Assembly (NCBI RefSeq): GCF_002732165.1
Contig: NZ_MRZO01000001.1
Coordinates: 653,363 to 717,362, forward strand
Direction: 5' to 3'
DNA length: 64,000 bases
From: Staphylococcus xylosus
GTDB lineage: Bacteria; Bacillota; Bacilli; Staphylococcales; Staphylococcaceae
How positions within the stretch are numbered: position 1 is the stretch's first letter; the number at the start of each line of letters is the position of its first letter. Position numbers and translations under genes: made by a program. The notes beneath the pieces are model-generated. The model saw nothing but the letters and a program-made list of their open reading frames with translations. It searched no databases and was not told the DNA's origin. Below, piece by piece: positions 54,925-63,975 of the stretch.

Positions 54925-55297
54925 TATTACGCACTACCTTTACATTGTCGTTCTTAAGGCTCATTCCTTCGTTTTTGGCCTTATCGTAAATGCGTTCATA
55001 TGAAGAATTCTTTTTAATTTCAGATTCTATTGCGCTATTTTCACTTGATTGTTTTTCGATTTTTGTATCTAAATCCGCAATTTTTCCTCGAGTATCATAC
55101 GCATCCATTTTTAAAGATAGCATATAAATACTTATCAATGCAATTACTGTTATAAGTCCTATGTATAACATTTTCTCAAATTTCGTAAGTTTAACTACAA
55201 CTTTGCGTTTTACGGTTTTGGGCTGGGTCGACGGTTGCGACTCAGGAATTTGTGTTTCTGGTTCATTATAAGGTTGATATATCTTTTCTACTGCCAC
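54905..55297 (-). CDS. ftsL: Cell division protein FtsL
   Basis: A small bitopic membrane protein of the divisome that pairs with DivIC and DivIB. The 130-residue protein has a cytoplasmic N-terminus rich in Pro, Gln and Lys, one membrane helix (about 45-65) and an extracellular coiled coil (KIADLDTKIEKQSSENSAIE). It overlaps pbp1 by 20 bp and follows rsmH by 14 bp. Sequence conservation in the family is low, so the call rests partly on position. Confidence 0.9.
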   Translation of the reverse strand: MAVEKIYQPYNEPETQIPESQPSTQPKTVKRKVVVKLTKFEKMLYIGLITVIALISIYMLSLKMDAYDTRGKIADLDTKIEKQSSENSAIESEIKKNSSYERIYDKAKNEGMSLKNDNVKVVRNNGEAKN

Positions 55298-55311
55298 TCA
55301 ACATTCACTCC

Positions 55312-56247
55312 TTATTTTAGTATTTCTGCAACACGTAACTTCGCACTACGCGCTCTATTATTATTTTCTAAATCTTCATCAGTAGCGGTAATAGGTTTAC
55401 GGTTAACGCGTTTCAATTTAGGTGTGTATGCTTCAGGTATGACTGGCAATCCCCTTGGTACATCTGGTCCCTTTTCGTACTCTTGAAACATTTGCTTACA
55501 TAAACGATCTTCCAATGAATGGAAAGTTATGACTGAAATTCTACCATCTACTTTTACTAAATCTATCGCTTGTTCTAATGAGTCTTCAAATGATGATAAT
55601 TCATCATTTACCGCTATTCTAATTGCTTGAAAAATTCTTTTTGCTGGATGTCCACCTTTTCGCCTTGCTTTGGCAGGTATACCTTCTTTTATGACATCAA
55701 CAAGTTCTAATGTCGTTTCGATTGGCTTTTGTTCCCTATTTTGTTCAATGCGTCGGGCAATTTGTTTAGCAAATTTCTCTTCGCCATAGCGATGAAATAT
55801 TCTCACTAATTTTTCAAACTCCCAATCATTAACGACTTCATACGCTGATAATGTTTGGGATTGATCCATACGCATATCCAACTTCGCATCGTGATGATAA
55901 CTAAACCCGCGCTCAGGAACATCCAGCTGTGGACTAGATACACCTAAGTCGTAGTAAATACCATCAACTTTTTCAATATTCAAATCATTTAAAATTTCAG
56001 TTAATTTTCTAAAGTTGTTATGGACAAAGGTTACTTTATGCAAATGATCTTTTAAAACTTCTTTTGCATTTTCAATAGCCGTAGTATCTTGATCTATTGC
56101 TATCAGTCTTCCTTTGTCACCAAGTTGATTTATTAAATATAGTGCATGACCTGCTCCACCTAATGTACAGTCGACATACACGCCATCTTCTTTTATATTC
56201 AAATAATCAATGGTCTCTTTGAGCATTACGCTGACATGATGAAACAA
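55312..56247 (-). CDS. rsmH: 16S rRNA (cytosine(1402)-N(4))-methyltransferase RsmH
   Basis: Methylates N4 of C1402 in the ribosomal P site. The 311-residue protein has [14 protein letters not shown] at the start, the SAM motif [25 protein letters not shown], the [20 protein letters not shown] stretch and [11 protein letters not shown]. It is the second gene of the dcw cluster, 15 bp after mraZ. Confidence 0.97.
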   Translation of the reverse strand: MFHHVSVMLKETIDYLNIKEDGVYVDCTLGGAGHALYLINQLGDKGRLIAIDQDTTAIENAKEVLKDHLHKVTFVHNNFRKLTEILNDLNIEKVDGIYYDLGVSSPQLDVPERGFSYHHDAKLDMRMDQSQTLSAYEVVNDWEFEKLVRIFHRYGEEKFAKQIARRIEQNREQKPIETTLELVDVIKEGIPAKARRKGGHPAKRIFQAIRIAVNDELSSFEDSLEQAIDLVKVDGRISVITFHSLEDRLCKQMFQEYEKGPDVPRGLPVIPEAYTPKLKRVNRKPITATDEDLENNNRARSAKLRVAEILK

Positions 56248-56262
56248 AATAACGCCTCCATA

Positions 56263-56694
56263 TTAAAAATCAAAGTCAATTAAGTCTTCAGCAATATCTT
56301 CAAAACTATCTTCAGATTCATCATAGAAGCTGTTCCAAGTTTCTCTATCCCAAATTTCTATTCTGTTTGAGACACCTATTACTGTACATTCCTTACTTAA
56401 GTTTGCGTATTGGCGTAAGTTCTGTGGAATGTTAATACGCCCTTGTTTATCAAGCTCTACTTCAACAGCACCAGAAAAGAACATACGCATAAATTTACGT
56501 GCATCCTTTTTAGTCATTGGTAAGGTTTTCATTTTCTCTTCAATAACTTGCCATTCTTCCAAAGTATAACCAAACAAACATTTATCAAGGCCTCGGGTGA
56601 TTATAAAACGCTCATTTAAGTCATAACGAAATTTTGATGGAACAATCATGCGTCCTTTTGTATCCAACTGATGTTCGTATTCTCCCATGAACAT
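56263..56694 (-). CDS. mraZ: Division/cell wall cluster transcriptional repressor MraZ
   Basis: A DNA-binding protein of the AbrB-like fold that regulates the dcw cluster by binding direct repeats in its own promoter. The 143-residue protein has two MraZ motifs, each with the DxxGR signature: [16 protein letters not shown] near 9-24 and [16 protein letters not shown] near 79-94. It is the first gene of the cluster. The upstream 150 bp also hold the bshC terminator. Confidence 0.96.
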   Translation of the reverse strand: MFMGEYEHQLDTKGRMIVPSKFRYDLNERFIITRGLDKCLFGYTLEEWQVIEEKMKTLPMTKKDARKFMRMFFSGAVEVELDKQGRINIPQNLRQYANLSKECTVIGVSNRIEIWDRETWNSFYDESEDSFEDIAEDLIDFDF

Positions 56695-56796
56695 TTATAA
56701 TCACCTCACCTTCTCATATATATAATTTACCACATCTCACCACTATCCTCCACTAATTATACAATATTCAGCAAATTTTATCGTTTTACATAAAAA

Positions 56797-56831
56797 AATG
56801 CCCGATTCATCAATTTGATGAATCGGGCTAA
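56797..56831 (-). terminator. Terminator downstream of bshC
   Basis: A perfect 12-bp stem, GCCCGATTCATC/GATGAATCGGGC, with a 5-nt loop, followed on the minus strand by ATTTTTTTATG. Confidence 0.92.
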
Positions 56832-56842
56832 CCCTTGTGGCT

Positions 56843-58456
56843 CTAGGGTTTAATGATAATATGATCAAAAGTGTAAGAAAGTGGTGGATAGGTGGAGGGA
56901 CTGAACACATCTATCCCAAAATCATTCATAATTTGTAAAGGATTCCAAATTCTTTCTTGTAAGCCTCCCATTGGATGGAGCACTTCACTTAATTCTTTAA
57001 AATGTTTAATACTAATTTCATTTTCTCGTTCTATATTTAATAAATATCTGTTGATTAAATAATCATATTGCTTCTGGTGTATTTCATTATTTTTATCTAA
57101 TAATTGTTTATTATCATTGTTATCAGCTACTTCAGCTTGCAATGTTTGATATAACTGATTTTGTTGCTCTTTCAAGCGCTCTATTTGATTTATAAATTCT
57201 TGTGAAGCTTGTGCACGTATGAACTGTGCTTTTTCATCTTCAATACCATTTTCAATAATTAAATTTTTATCCAATTGATATTGTTTAACCAGTTTTTCAG
57301 TTCTTTCATATAAATAGCTAATACGTAAACGTGGTAATACAATCGGCATCTTTACATCTAAAATTTTAAATACGTCGCTTAATTCAGTCCAATATTTAAT
57401 TTCACTCGGCCCTCCGACAAAAGCAACTGTATTAAACAACCACTCTTCCATAACTGGTCGCGTAACAACATTATTCGAAAAGAGATGCGGATCAGAATCT
57501 ACTATTTTTAATAGTTCTTCTTTTGAAAAATACTTATTTGATTTATTTAAATAAAATTTGTCGTCTTTAAAGGTTAATAATTGTCTCATATCATCATCGT
57601 GCATGAATAAATGGACATTAGTATCTGTTTGAATCATTTGTTCTAGTCCACTTGCTATGGTTTGTTTTTGTGTATTTCTAAACGCTTCATCCACTTCACT
57701 ATGATGTTCAATAATATGCTTAATAAATGGTTGTTCCAAACTTCTTAAGCCAACATCATTTGCATCTATAATTAACAAACCATAAAACTTGAACACTTCA
57801 TGTAACAATGCTTTAAACATATCTGTCCAGCTATCATACGCTTCAATAATGTCATTACACATTTTTAATAAAGGCTTAGAGTGAGCCGTTTCGGTCATTT
57901 GTTTAAAAAATTGTTCTAAAGTTTCTTTTAATTGTGCTTTATCCGGGTAATACCTAGAAACACTCGTTTCAGGAGGTGTCATTGTATGATATTTTATTTT
58001 TTGTAATTTAGCATTTTGTGTATTAAAGGCATAAGTATGATTAACTTCATCAAAATCATGATCTTCCCCAGCAATCCAAAATACAGGGACCACGTTTTTA
58101 TCATATTCATTCGATAATTTATCACTTAATGTAATAATAGAAAAGATTTTATGGAAAGTATATAATGGACCGCCGAACAAGCCAGCTTGTTGTCCTCCAA
58201 TAATCACCTTCGCACCATCTCTTAATAGCGCAATGTTACTTTCTTGTTGCTCAGTTAAAGATAAATCGCTCATATATTCTTTTATAATATTAGCTAATTC
58301 AACTTCTCTACCATTATTAGAAGCCGTTAAGCGTTCATAATAACTCTTTTCATCCATGGCATCTAAATTATAAAACTGCCCTAGCGTTGAATCACTTTTT
58401 TTAAGTTTTGATATAAATTGGTCTTTCTCATTGAGTTTTGTAGTCATACAATCCAT
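56843..58456 (-). CDS. bshC: Bacillithiol biosynthesis cysteine-adding enzyme BshC
   Basis: Last step of bacillithiol synthesis, joining cysteine to GlcN-malate. The 537-residue length matches the family. The Rossmann-like core holds [20 protein letters not shown] and [18 protein letters not shown] helical coiled-coil stalk (about 395-480) precedes the C-terminal [20 protein letters not shown] lies 9 bp before the ATG. Monocistronic, divergent from the ylbP-like gene and upstream of mraZ. Confidence 0.94.
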   Translation of the reverse strand: MDCMTTKLNEKDQFISKLKKSDSTLGQFYNLDAMDEKSYYERLTASNNGREVELANIIKEYMSDLSLTEQQESNIALLRDGAKVIIGGQQAGLFGGPLYTFHKIFSIITLSDKLSNEYDKNVVPVFWIAGEDHDFDEVNHTYAFNTQNAKLQKIKYHTMTPPETSVSRYYPDKAQLKETLEQFFKQMTETAHSKPLLKMCNDIIEAYDSWTDMFKALLHEVFKFYGLLIIDANDVGLRSLEQPFIKHIIEHHSEVDEAFRNTQKQTIASGLEQMIQTDTNVHLFMHDDDMRQLLTFKDDKFYLNKSNKYFSKEELLKIVDSDPHLFSNNVVTRPVMEEWLFNTVAFVGGPSEIKYWTELSDVFKILDVKMPIVLPRLRISYLYERTEKLVKQYQLDKNLIIENGIEDEKAQFIRAQASQEFINQIERLKEQQNQLYQTLQAEVADNNDNKQLLDKNNEIHQKQYDYLINRYLLNIERENEISIKHFKELSEVLHPMGGLQERIWNPLQIMNDFGIDVFSPSTYPPLSYTFDHIIIKP

Positions 58457-58728
58457 GCGTAATTCTCCTTATGTTACTCTATTCCTAATCAGTATAAAGT
58501 TTATATCCAATATTGACAATTATACGGCTTACAAATATCAAATTTTCAAAAATCGGGGCTATATAATAAGCTTGAACATTAATGTTTTAATAGTTTAAAT
58601 TTTTTATGTTTACATAGTTGTAAAAACGATAATAAATTAACAAAATAGAGTTTCAAGCAGTCATTTTTGTGAAAAAACTCATAAAATAAGGTATAATAAT
58701 ACTTAATAATACAAAGGGGGAAGATGCG
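58457..58728. other. Divergent promoter region of bshC and the ylbP-like gene
   Basis: AT-rich sequence without a gene. On the plus strand a TATAAT lies about 40 bp before the ylbP-like ATG with TTGTGA at 19 bp spacing. No other structure is seen. Confidence 0.45.
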
Positions 58729-59175
58729 ATGAGTAGCGTAAAGCGTCTTGATATTAATTACAGAACTGACGAATTATTCGAAGATTTTAGGAACTTTGGA
58801 AATGAAGATTTATATTTAGTCGATGAGCTTCGCGGTGAGATGATTGATGCAAGTTCAGACTCACCATTTTATGGCATTTATGTCGGTGATCGATTAGGTG
58901 CAAGGATGGCACTATATCGTAAAGGTGATGTAGAAGAAAAACATTTCCCTAATTTCGACGATTATAATGTATTGTGGAAATTAGAGGTTTTACGTGATTT
59001 CCAAAATCGAGGTTACGGTAAAGCATTATTAGCTTTCGCAAAGGATCAAGGATTACCAATTAAAGTAATTGCACGTAATCAATCAAAACAATTTTTCATC
59101 AAACATGGCTTCACCGATTTAGAAGAAGCCAACAAAGAAGGTCATGATGTTTTAGTATGGTCACCAAATAAATAA
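58729..59175 (+). CDS. GNAT family N-acetyltransferase, YlbP-like
   Basis: A 148-residue acetyltransferase whose N-terminal half (INYRTDELFEDFRNFG, SPFYGIYVGDRLGARMALY) resembles B. subtilis YlbP, which also lies near this chromosomal region. The acetyl-CoA motif is VLRDFQNRGYGKALLAFA. AAGGGGGAAG precedes the ATG by about 6 bp. The substrate is unknown. Monocistronic on the plus strand. Confidence 0.87.
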   Translation: MSSVKRLDINYRTDELFEDFRNFGNEDLYLVDELRGEMIDASSDSPFYGIYVGDRLGARMALYRKGDVEEKHFPNFDDYNVLWKLEVLRDFQNRGYGKALLAFAKDQGLPIKVIARNQSKQFFIKHGFTDLEEANKEGHDVLVWSPNK

Positions 59176-59251
59176 ATTACTTTTATAATAAGTATTCACA
59201 CTAATTTCGACTGTGAATTTAGTATATTTTTTAGAAATATAGAGCATGATA

Positions 59252-59309
59252 TAAAAGCGGGTCTTTGAAATCAATTTTTAAACTTTTGATTTCCGTCCCG
59301 CCTTTTTTA
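59252..59309. terminator. Bidirectional terminator between the ylbP-like and HAD genes
   Basis: AAAAGCGGG...GAAATCAA pairs with TTTTGATTTC...CCCGCCTTTTTT around a short loop. T-runs occur on both strands. It has the staphylococcal GGGACGGAAATCA intergenic repeat pattern. Confidence 0.82.
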
Positions 59310-59993
59310 TTGGATATGAACTACTATTTCATCTAGTGCAGTAATTGTATAATCAGGTCTTATTGTTGTGTCATTCACCTTTTTTCGAGGGTTAAACCAG
59401 CAAGTTGCTATTTCAGCATTTTTTCCCCCTAATATATCAGAAGTCACAGAATCACCAATAATCATTGATTCTTTACGTTTTTCTTCGCCAATTTTATCAA
59501 ATACATAATCAAAAAACTCAGGCATCGGCTTTTGATAACCTGTTTGTTCTGATACAAATACACCCTTAAACCAATGACCGATATTTGTTTTCTCAATTCT
59601 ACGTTCCTGTGTTTCTAAAACACCATTAGTCACTATATACAAATCATAATCATCTTTTAATATGTTTAGCGTTTCAACAGTATTTGTAAAATGTTTAATA
59701 GGCGCATTGGCTAACTCATCTCTAAATATATAATCTGCTTCTGCACCATCTATTACTAAATCGTGTAATTTAAAGTACGCTTCAAATCTTTTACTTAACA
59801 ACTCATCTTTAGTAAGCTCATTTTTTTGAAATGCATCCCAGTGTGCTTGGTTAACTTTCATAAAAACTTCTAAATCTGCTTTATTTGTTTTTAAGTTATA
59901 ATTTTTTGTCAGTTTATCGAATGCATAAGCTTCAGCATCATGAAAATCTACTAGCGTATCATCAAAATCTATCAATAAACTTTTGATTGTCAT
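59307..59993 (-). CDS. HAD superfamily hydrolase, YjjG/YfnB-type nucleotidase-like
   Basis: A 228-residue HAD phosphatase with motif I DFDDTLVDFHD (Asp9 nucleophile, Asp11), motif II in YIVTNG, the lysine in GYQKPMPEFFD and motif IV GDSVTSDILGGKNA. The helical cap is of the YjjG type; members hydrolyse pyrimidine nucleotides, including non-canonical ones. The exact substrate here is inferred. It is a single minus-strand gene. Confidence 0.87.
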   Translation of the reverse strand: MTIKSLLIDFDDTLVDFHDAEAYAFDKLTKNYNLKTNKADLEVFMKVNQAHWDAFQKNELTKDELLSKRFEAYFKLHDLVIDGAEADYIFRDELANAPIKHFTNTVETLNILKDDYDLYIVTNGVLETQERRIEKTNIGHWFKGVFVSEQTGYQKPMPEFFDYVFDKIGEEKRKESMIIGDSVTSDILGGKNAEIATCWFNPRKKVNDTTIRPDYTITALDEIVVHIQ

Positions 59994-60061
59994 TTAAATC
60001 CTCCTACATTCATTATTAATAATCTTTAACCATTTCATTATACACATTTTTCACACAATAA

Positions 60062-60091
60062 AAAATGGCCAAGGTTATCACCTTGACCATT
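60062..60091 (-). terminator. Terminator of the psm-beta array
   Basis: ATGGTCAAGGT pairs with ACCTTGGCCAT (one mismatch) around GATA, followed on the minus strand by TTTTTTATTG. It lies about 20 bp after the last psm-beta stop. Confidence 0.88.
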
Positions 60092-60112
60092 GTATATATA
60101 TATATTGAATAA

Positions 60113-60247
60113 CTAGAATCCGAATAATTTTGAAACTAATCCTACACCATTTTCTACGATGCTTACGATGCTTGTTCCTAATTTAGCGCCATCTCCTGCG
60201 ATGCCTGCTTGTACTGTTTCTTTGATTGCGTCAAATAATCCTGCCAT
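60113..60247 (-). CDS. Beta-class phenol-soluble modulin (copy 1, type A)
   Basis: A 44-residue amphipathic peptide, MAGLFDAIKETVQAGIAGDG then AKLGTSIVSIVENG and an end of KLFGF. PSM-betas are exported without a signal peptide (by the Pmt transporter in S. aureus) and shape biofilm structure and spreading. It closely resembles S. aureus PSM-beta1, which ends with the same KLFGF. AAAGGGG precedes the ATG by 9 bp. It is the last of five genes in the array and is nearly identical to the copy at 60478. Confidence 0.93.
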   Translation of the reverse strand: MAGLFDAIKETVQAGIAGDGAKLGTSIVSIVENGVGLVSKLFGF

Positions 60248-60289
60248 AATTAATTACCCCTTTAATTTGTATTTTTTATTTTTAAAGAC

Positions 60290-60424
60290 TTATAGTCCGA
60301 ATAATTTGCCTACTAAGCTTGCACCACTTGATACGATATCTACAATACTTGAACCTAAATCTGCACCATTACCTGCTTTAGCTGCTTCTACTGTATTTGC
60401 AATTGCTTCTGCTAATTTAGTCAT
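60290..60424 (-). CDS. Beta-class phenol-soluble modulin (copy 2, type B)
   Basis: A 44-residue peptide, MTKLAEAIANTVEAAKAGNG then ADLGSSIVDIVSSG and an end of KLFGL. It is more like S. aureus PSM-beta2 and S. epidermidis PSM-beta1 (…AEAIANTV…) than its neighbours. AAAGGAG precedes the ATG by 8 bp. It differs from the type-B copy at 60655 at Ala17/Ser and Asn19/Ser. Confidence 0.93.
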   Translation of the reverse strand: MTKLAEAIANTVEAAKAGNGADLGSSIVDIVSSGASLVGKLFGL

Positions 60425-60477
60425 TTAAATTTCTCCTTTGTTAATTATTAGTTAATTGATTTATATAAAATTAAAAT

Positions 60478-60612
60478 CTAGAATCCGAATAATTTTGAAA
60501 CTAATCCTACACCATTTTCTACGATGTTTACGATGCTTGTTCCTAATTTAGCGCCATCTCCTGCGATGCCTGCTTGTACTGTTTCTTTGATTGCGTCGAA
60601 TAATCCTGCCAT
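60478..60612 (-). CDS. Beta-class phenol-soluble modulin (copy 3, type A)
   Basis: 44 residues; identical to copy 1 except Asn for Ser at residue 29 (SIVNIVENG), with only two base differences in the coding sequence. The 42-bp spacer and ribosome site AAAGGGG after it are also nearly the same. This marks a recent duplication. Confidence 0.93.
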   Translation of the reverse strand: MAGLFDAIKETVQAGIAGDGAKLGTSIVNIVENGVGLVSKLFGF

Positions 60613-60654
60613 AATTAATTACCCCTTTAATTTGTGTTTTTATTTTTAAAAGAC

Positions 60655-60789
60655 TTATAGTCCGAATAATTTACCTACTAAACTTGCACCACTTGATACG
60701 ATATCTACAATACTTGAACCTAAATCTGCACCACTACCTGATTTTGCTGCTTCTACTGTGTTTGCAATTGCTTCTGCTAATTTAGTCAT
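60655..60789 (-). CDS. Beta-class phenol-soluble modulin (copy 4, type B)
   Basis: 44 residues, type B, with Ser17 and Ser19 (AAKSGSGADLG). AAAGGAG precedes the ATG by 8 bp. Paired with copy 3 it forms one unit of the A-B duplication. Confidence 0.93.
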   Translation of the reverse strand: MTKLAEAIANTVEAAKSGSGADLGSSIVDIVSSGASLVGKLFGL

Positions 60790-60835
60790 TTGAATATCTC
60801 CTTTATTAGTTAATTGATTTATATAAAATTAAAAT

Positions 60836-60970
60836 CTAGAATCCGAATAATTTTGATGCTAAAGCTACACCATTTTCCACGATACTTACAATGCTTGTCC
60901 CTAATTTAGCGCCATCTCCTGCGACACCAGCTTGAACTGTGTTTTTAATTGCTTCGAATAAACCTTCCAT
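60836..60970 (-). CDS. Beta-class phenol-soluble modulin (copy 5, first in array, type A')
   Basis: 44 residues beginning MEGLFEAIKNTVQAGVAGDG and ending SKLFGF, with Ala36 and Ala38 in the VALAS stretch. It is the most diverged A-type copy, is transcribed first, and its MEGLF start is closest to S. aureus PSM-beta1. GAGGAG precedes the ATG by 9 bp. A TATAAT lies about 30 bp upstream. Confidence 0.93.
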   Translation of the reverse strand: MEGLFEAIKNTVQAGVAGDGAKLGTSIVSIVENGVALASKLFGF

Positions 60971-61384
60971 TGTAAACACTCCTCGTTAAATTTTAATTAT
61001 AATGACTGTTTTTATGTTGAAAACGATGCTTTTAATAAATTATTTTGTTTAGCTATCGTTCCTTGAATTAACTATAAGATAATACGTAATTAAATTGTCT
61101 ATTTTTTCTTACTCAACTATAAATTTGCTTTATCTGTTAATTTATTTAATTCACGAAACAGTTTCGAATTCCTAAGTGTATTACGCACAATTAAATCAAT
61201 CACAACTATGTGAAAATTCAATTAAAATAGCGTGTTGAATTCATTAATGATATTAGATAATTCAAAAATCACTATTTATATTGAATTTTATCTTTCAAAC
61301 AAAAAAATAGTTATTTAGCGATGATTTGAATTTAAATTTAAATTTAATATCACACCTGAAATAATTATGCTATGTAGCAGAAAA
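60971..61384. other. Region upstream of the psm-beta array
   Basis: About 410 bp of AT-rich sequence without a gene. On the minus strand TATAAT lies at about 61001 with no good -35. About 45 bp upstream of it are ATAGTTAA and ATAGCTAA some 19-20 bp apart, which loosely resemble AgrA-type direct repeats. This fits activation by Agr, as known for psm genes, but the match is weak. Confidence 0.35.
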
Positions 61385-61422
61385 AAGCTATGGAGACATC
61401 TATACAGATATCTTCATAGCTT
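61385..61422 (-). terminator. Terminator downstream of the glycosyltransferase
   Basis: AAGCTATG-AGATATCT pairs with AGATGTC-CATAGCTT around GTAT (a few mismatches), followed on the minus strand by TTTTTTCTGC. Confidence 0.82.
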
Positions 61423-61477
61423 AATTTCAATTCTTAACATTCTATAAATTATTATAGGTCAAATAACTTCGAAAAAT

Positions 61478-63361
61478 TTATGTTTCTGTTACAAATCCAA
61501 GATTTGCCGTAATAAAGGTACCACGGCTAGTTTTGAGTCTTGGTGTACCTTTAGGCGATAAAACTATTTTTTCAATTTTTAAATTATCACCTGCATTTAA
61601 AATATTAACTGGTTCGCCCTCAAAACTTCTATTTTTGTACTCTTTACATTTCTTCAATACAGTAACATGATTGGGTTTACTATATATATACTTATCTTCC
61701 TTGTCTTTATCAACAGGGTATACATACTTTTTATTAGTAGTTAGGTAATAACCATCAGATGTAATAAACCTCGGCGTGCCTTTAGCAGTTTTTACAACAT
61801 CCGCAATATCTACCAATTCTCCAATTTCTAAACTTTTTTCAGCAAGTTGTTTAAATTCAACATCTTCATATAATTTCGCTTTTTTAATAAGCGATACCGA
61901 ATTGGGCTTATATGACAGATATTCATTTAAATAACTACCTTTATTTGTAGATTTTGTTACCGATACAAACTCAGCTTTAAAGTTTTGTCTTTTTAAACTT
62001 GCCATTCTACTTGCATTAGGTAAATTCATATTCACATAAATTGATTTATATCCATCATAGATTAAGGATATATTGAATGCGAAATCACATTGGTTCAAAT
62101 CTTCCGTATCGATATAAATATAATTATTAATCATTTCAAAATCGATAGTCGCATCATGTATTTCATTATTTATTTCACTCAGCACTACTTTATCAATAAT
62201 TGTTTGATCATCTTTATAAACACGAATTACATCTTTTAAAACGCCTTCGATTAAATGTGTACCTTCATATACAGCAAATACTGGATCTTTAATTGGTAAA
62301 ACATCATTTAAAGTTTCTGGCATTAAGAAATGTACTCGGTTATTTTCAACAAATTTATTTGCTTTACCACCTTGTTGCAGCATAGTTATAAATTCAATTA
62401 GTTTTTGATATTCTTTGTTCCTCAATAATTGATAGATATTTTTAAATGTATCAGCCAATAAGTAATCTTCAATATTTTTACCATATGATTCTAATATTAA
62501 TACCATTTCATCAAACAATTCATAAAACACTGATTTATTTTCAGCTTTTAAAAATCGATTGTTTTTAAATAGTCGAGACATATAATCAACTTCCACGATT
62601 CGACTAATCGCTTGAAATTCTGCGCTATTTGGAAGTTCAAGTTTCAAAACTTCATCTAAAACTGTTAAATTTAATTTAGTTTTTTTAATTATATCTGTTT
62701 GGCCAACTAACGATTGATTATAAGTATAGCGGTTCACATGGTACGTTGCTTTAGGATTCATTGAAGCTGTTTTACATTTAGATATTGCTTCTATAAAAAA
62801 CAATTTATCTTCGCCATATTTCATATGTTTAAAATAAATATCATTATCAATGATAATGTCGCGCTTAATTATTTTACCTGGTGGACCAACTGCTCTAAAT
62901 ATTTTTTCGATTTCGTATGGAACCAAGTGATTAGCATATTTATAAGAACTAAATCTCCCAATTTTCTTTGTAACTTTTTCTGTATGTTTAATGCTTTGAC
63001 CAAACGCTACATCAGAATGATGATCTTTCGCTTGATTTAATAATATAGGAAGACCTTCCGGATCTAACCAGTCATCAGCATCCAAGAAAGTTATATATTC
63101 ACCTGTAGCGGTCTTCATACCTACATTTCTCGGCTCAGACGGACTACCTGTATTTTCATCTAGTTGTATTAACTTTATAAAATCATATTTAGTAGCAAAT
63201 GACTCAACAATTTCTAAAGAATTATCACTTGAACAATCATCAACAAAAATCGCTTCTATTACATCTTTATTGATATTAAGTTTATTGATAGATTCTATAC
63301 ACGTTTCTAAAAAATATGCTTTATTATATACGGGTACTATGATAGATAGTAATTTTTTCAA
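61478..63361 (-). CDS. GT2 family glycosyltransferase with C-terminal wall-associated-type repeats
   Basis: 627 residues from a TTG start (AAGGAG lies 9 bp upstream). The N-terminal GT-A domain has SIIVPVYNKAYFLETCI, FVDDCSSDNS (40-48), SEPRNVG and the DxD motif LDADDW (93-98), followed by a helical middle region and a beta-rich part. This plan resembles the wall teichoic acid GlcNAc transferases TarS/TarP. The last 130 residues hold two repeats, each ending in a KGTPR..TS.G..(T/I)T.N..(Y/F)V pattern, like DUF5776 cell-wall modules. No signal peptide is seen. Acceptor unknown. Confidence 0.78.
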   Translation of the reverse strand: MKKLLSIIVPVYNKAYFLETCIESINKLNINKDVIEAIFVDDCSSDNSLEIVESFATKYDFIKLIQLDENTGSPSEPRNVGMKTATGEYITFLDADDWLDPEGLPILLNQAKDHHSDVAFGQSIKHTEKVTKKIGRFSSYKYANHLVPYEIEKIFRAVGPPGKIIKRDIIIDNDIYFKHMKYGEDKLFFIEAISKCKTASMNPKATYHVNRYTYNQSLVGQTDIIKKTKLNLTVLDEVLKLELPNSAEFQAISRIVEVDYMSRLFKNNRFLKAENKSVFYELFDEMVLILESYGKNIEDYLLADTFKNIYQLLRNKEYQKLIEFITMLQQGGKANKFVENNRVHFLMPETLNDVLPIKDPVFAVYEGTHLIEGVLKDVIRVYKDDQTIIDKVVLSEINNEIHDATIDFEMINNYIYIDTEDLNQCDFAFNISLIYDGYKSIYVNMNLPNASRMASLKRQNFKAEFVSVTKSTNKGSYLNEYLSYKPNSVSLIKKAKLYEDVEFKQLAEKSLEIGELVDIADVVKTAKGTPRFITSDGYYLTTNKKYVYPVDKDKEDKYIYSKPNHVTVLKKCKEYKNRSFEGEPVNILNAGDNLKIEKIVLSPKGTPRLKTSRGTFITANLGFVTET

Positions 63362-63644
63362 TTCAATAATCTCCTTCTAATTCGTTTTTTGTATTAAAAC
63401 TGTTTATATTGATTTTCAAAATGTGTACTTTCTTTCGTATTTGAACTATTCAATATGGAGATATGTTTTATACAAACCCTTAAATATTTTTTTAAATAAA
63501 GAGCCCTAATAAGATAACATAATTTAATCACTTACAACACAAATAACCTATTTGATATAAATTTAAGATCGAAGTTGTTACTATTAAATCTATTTACACT
63601 TTTCAAATTATTTTTAAACAAACATTTTGAAAAATTCACATAAA

Positions 63645-63675
63645 AATAACCACCTTTCAAGGGAGAAGGTGGCTC
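63645..63675 (-). terminator. Hairpin terminator, minus-strand orientation
   Basis: CCACCTT/AAGGTGG stem with a 9-nt loop, followed on the minus strand by TTATTTTTATG. No gene in the window ends there, so it may serve a gene beyond the right edge. Confidence 0.6.
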
Positions 63676-63827
63676 AAAAAGAATGAAGTAATGGAGTACT
63701 TCATAACGCTATTTTATTACGTAAAATAAAATTGTTCAACACCTTTTACAATAACTTAATATTTCACTTTTTAAATTCTCCAAAATTGAGAGAATATAGC
63801 TAAAAGATAGATGATCAATAAATATAA

Positions 63828-63863
63828 AAAAGTAAATTAACACCCTAAAGGATGTTAATTTAC
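63828..63863 (-). terminator. Hairpin terminator, minus-strand orientation
   Basis: A perfect 11-bp stem, GTAAATTAACA/TGTTAATTTAC, with a 10-nt loop, followed on the minus strand by TTTTTTATATT. Confidence 0.65.
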
Positions 63864-63870
63864 TTCAGAC

Positions 63871-63975
63871 TGTCGACAAAGTCTCCGACTTTGTTGGCAG
63901 TTTTTTTGTGCACGCTTTCCGCGGGCACTGCCTTAGCCTGTAGTCTTCGGCTAGCGCTCTTCCCGCAGGAGTCGG
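63871..63975. repeat. Dispersed palindromic intergenic repeat with adjoining hairpin
   Basis: First a hairpin with ACTGTCGACAAAGTC and GACTTTGTTGGCAGT arms and TTTTTTT after it. Then a GC-rich block: GCACGCTTTCCGCGGGCACT ... GTAGTCTTCGGCTAGCGCTC ... TTCCCGCAGGAGTCGGCC, with complementary halves (CCGCGGGC with CCCGCAGG in a stem-loop layout). Blocks of this form are common between genes in staphylococci and bacilli, sometimes near IS1182-type elements. A degenerate relative lies at 23866-23944. Confidence 0.7.

Noticed and set aside
60159..60428. Plus-strand 89-codon frame across two psm-beta genes
   Set aside because: It is antisense to two clear PSM-beta genes and repeats with them. There is no ribosome site.
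61478..63361. Calling the glycosyltransferase tarS, tarM or tarP
   Set aside because: The catalytic domain is similar in plan, but the C-terminal repeats and length (627) differ from what I remember of those proteins. The acceptor is unknown, so no symbol is given.
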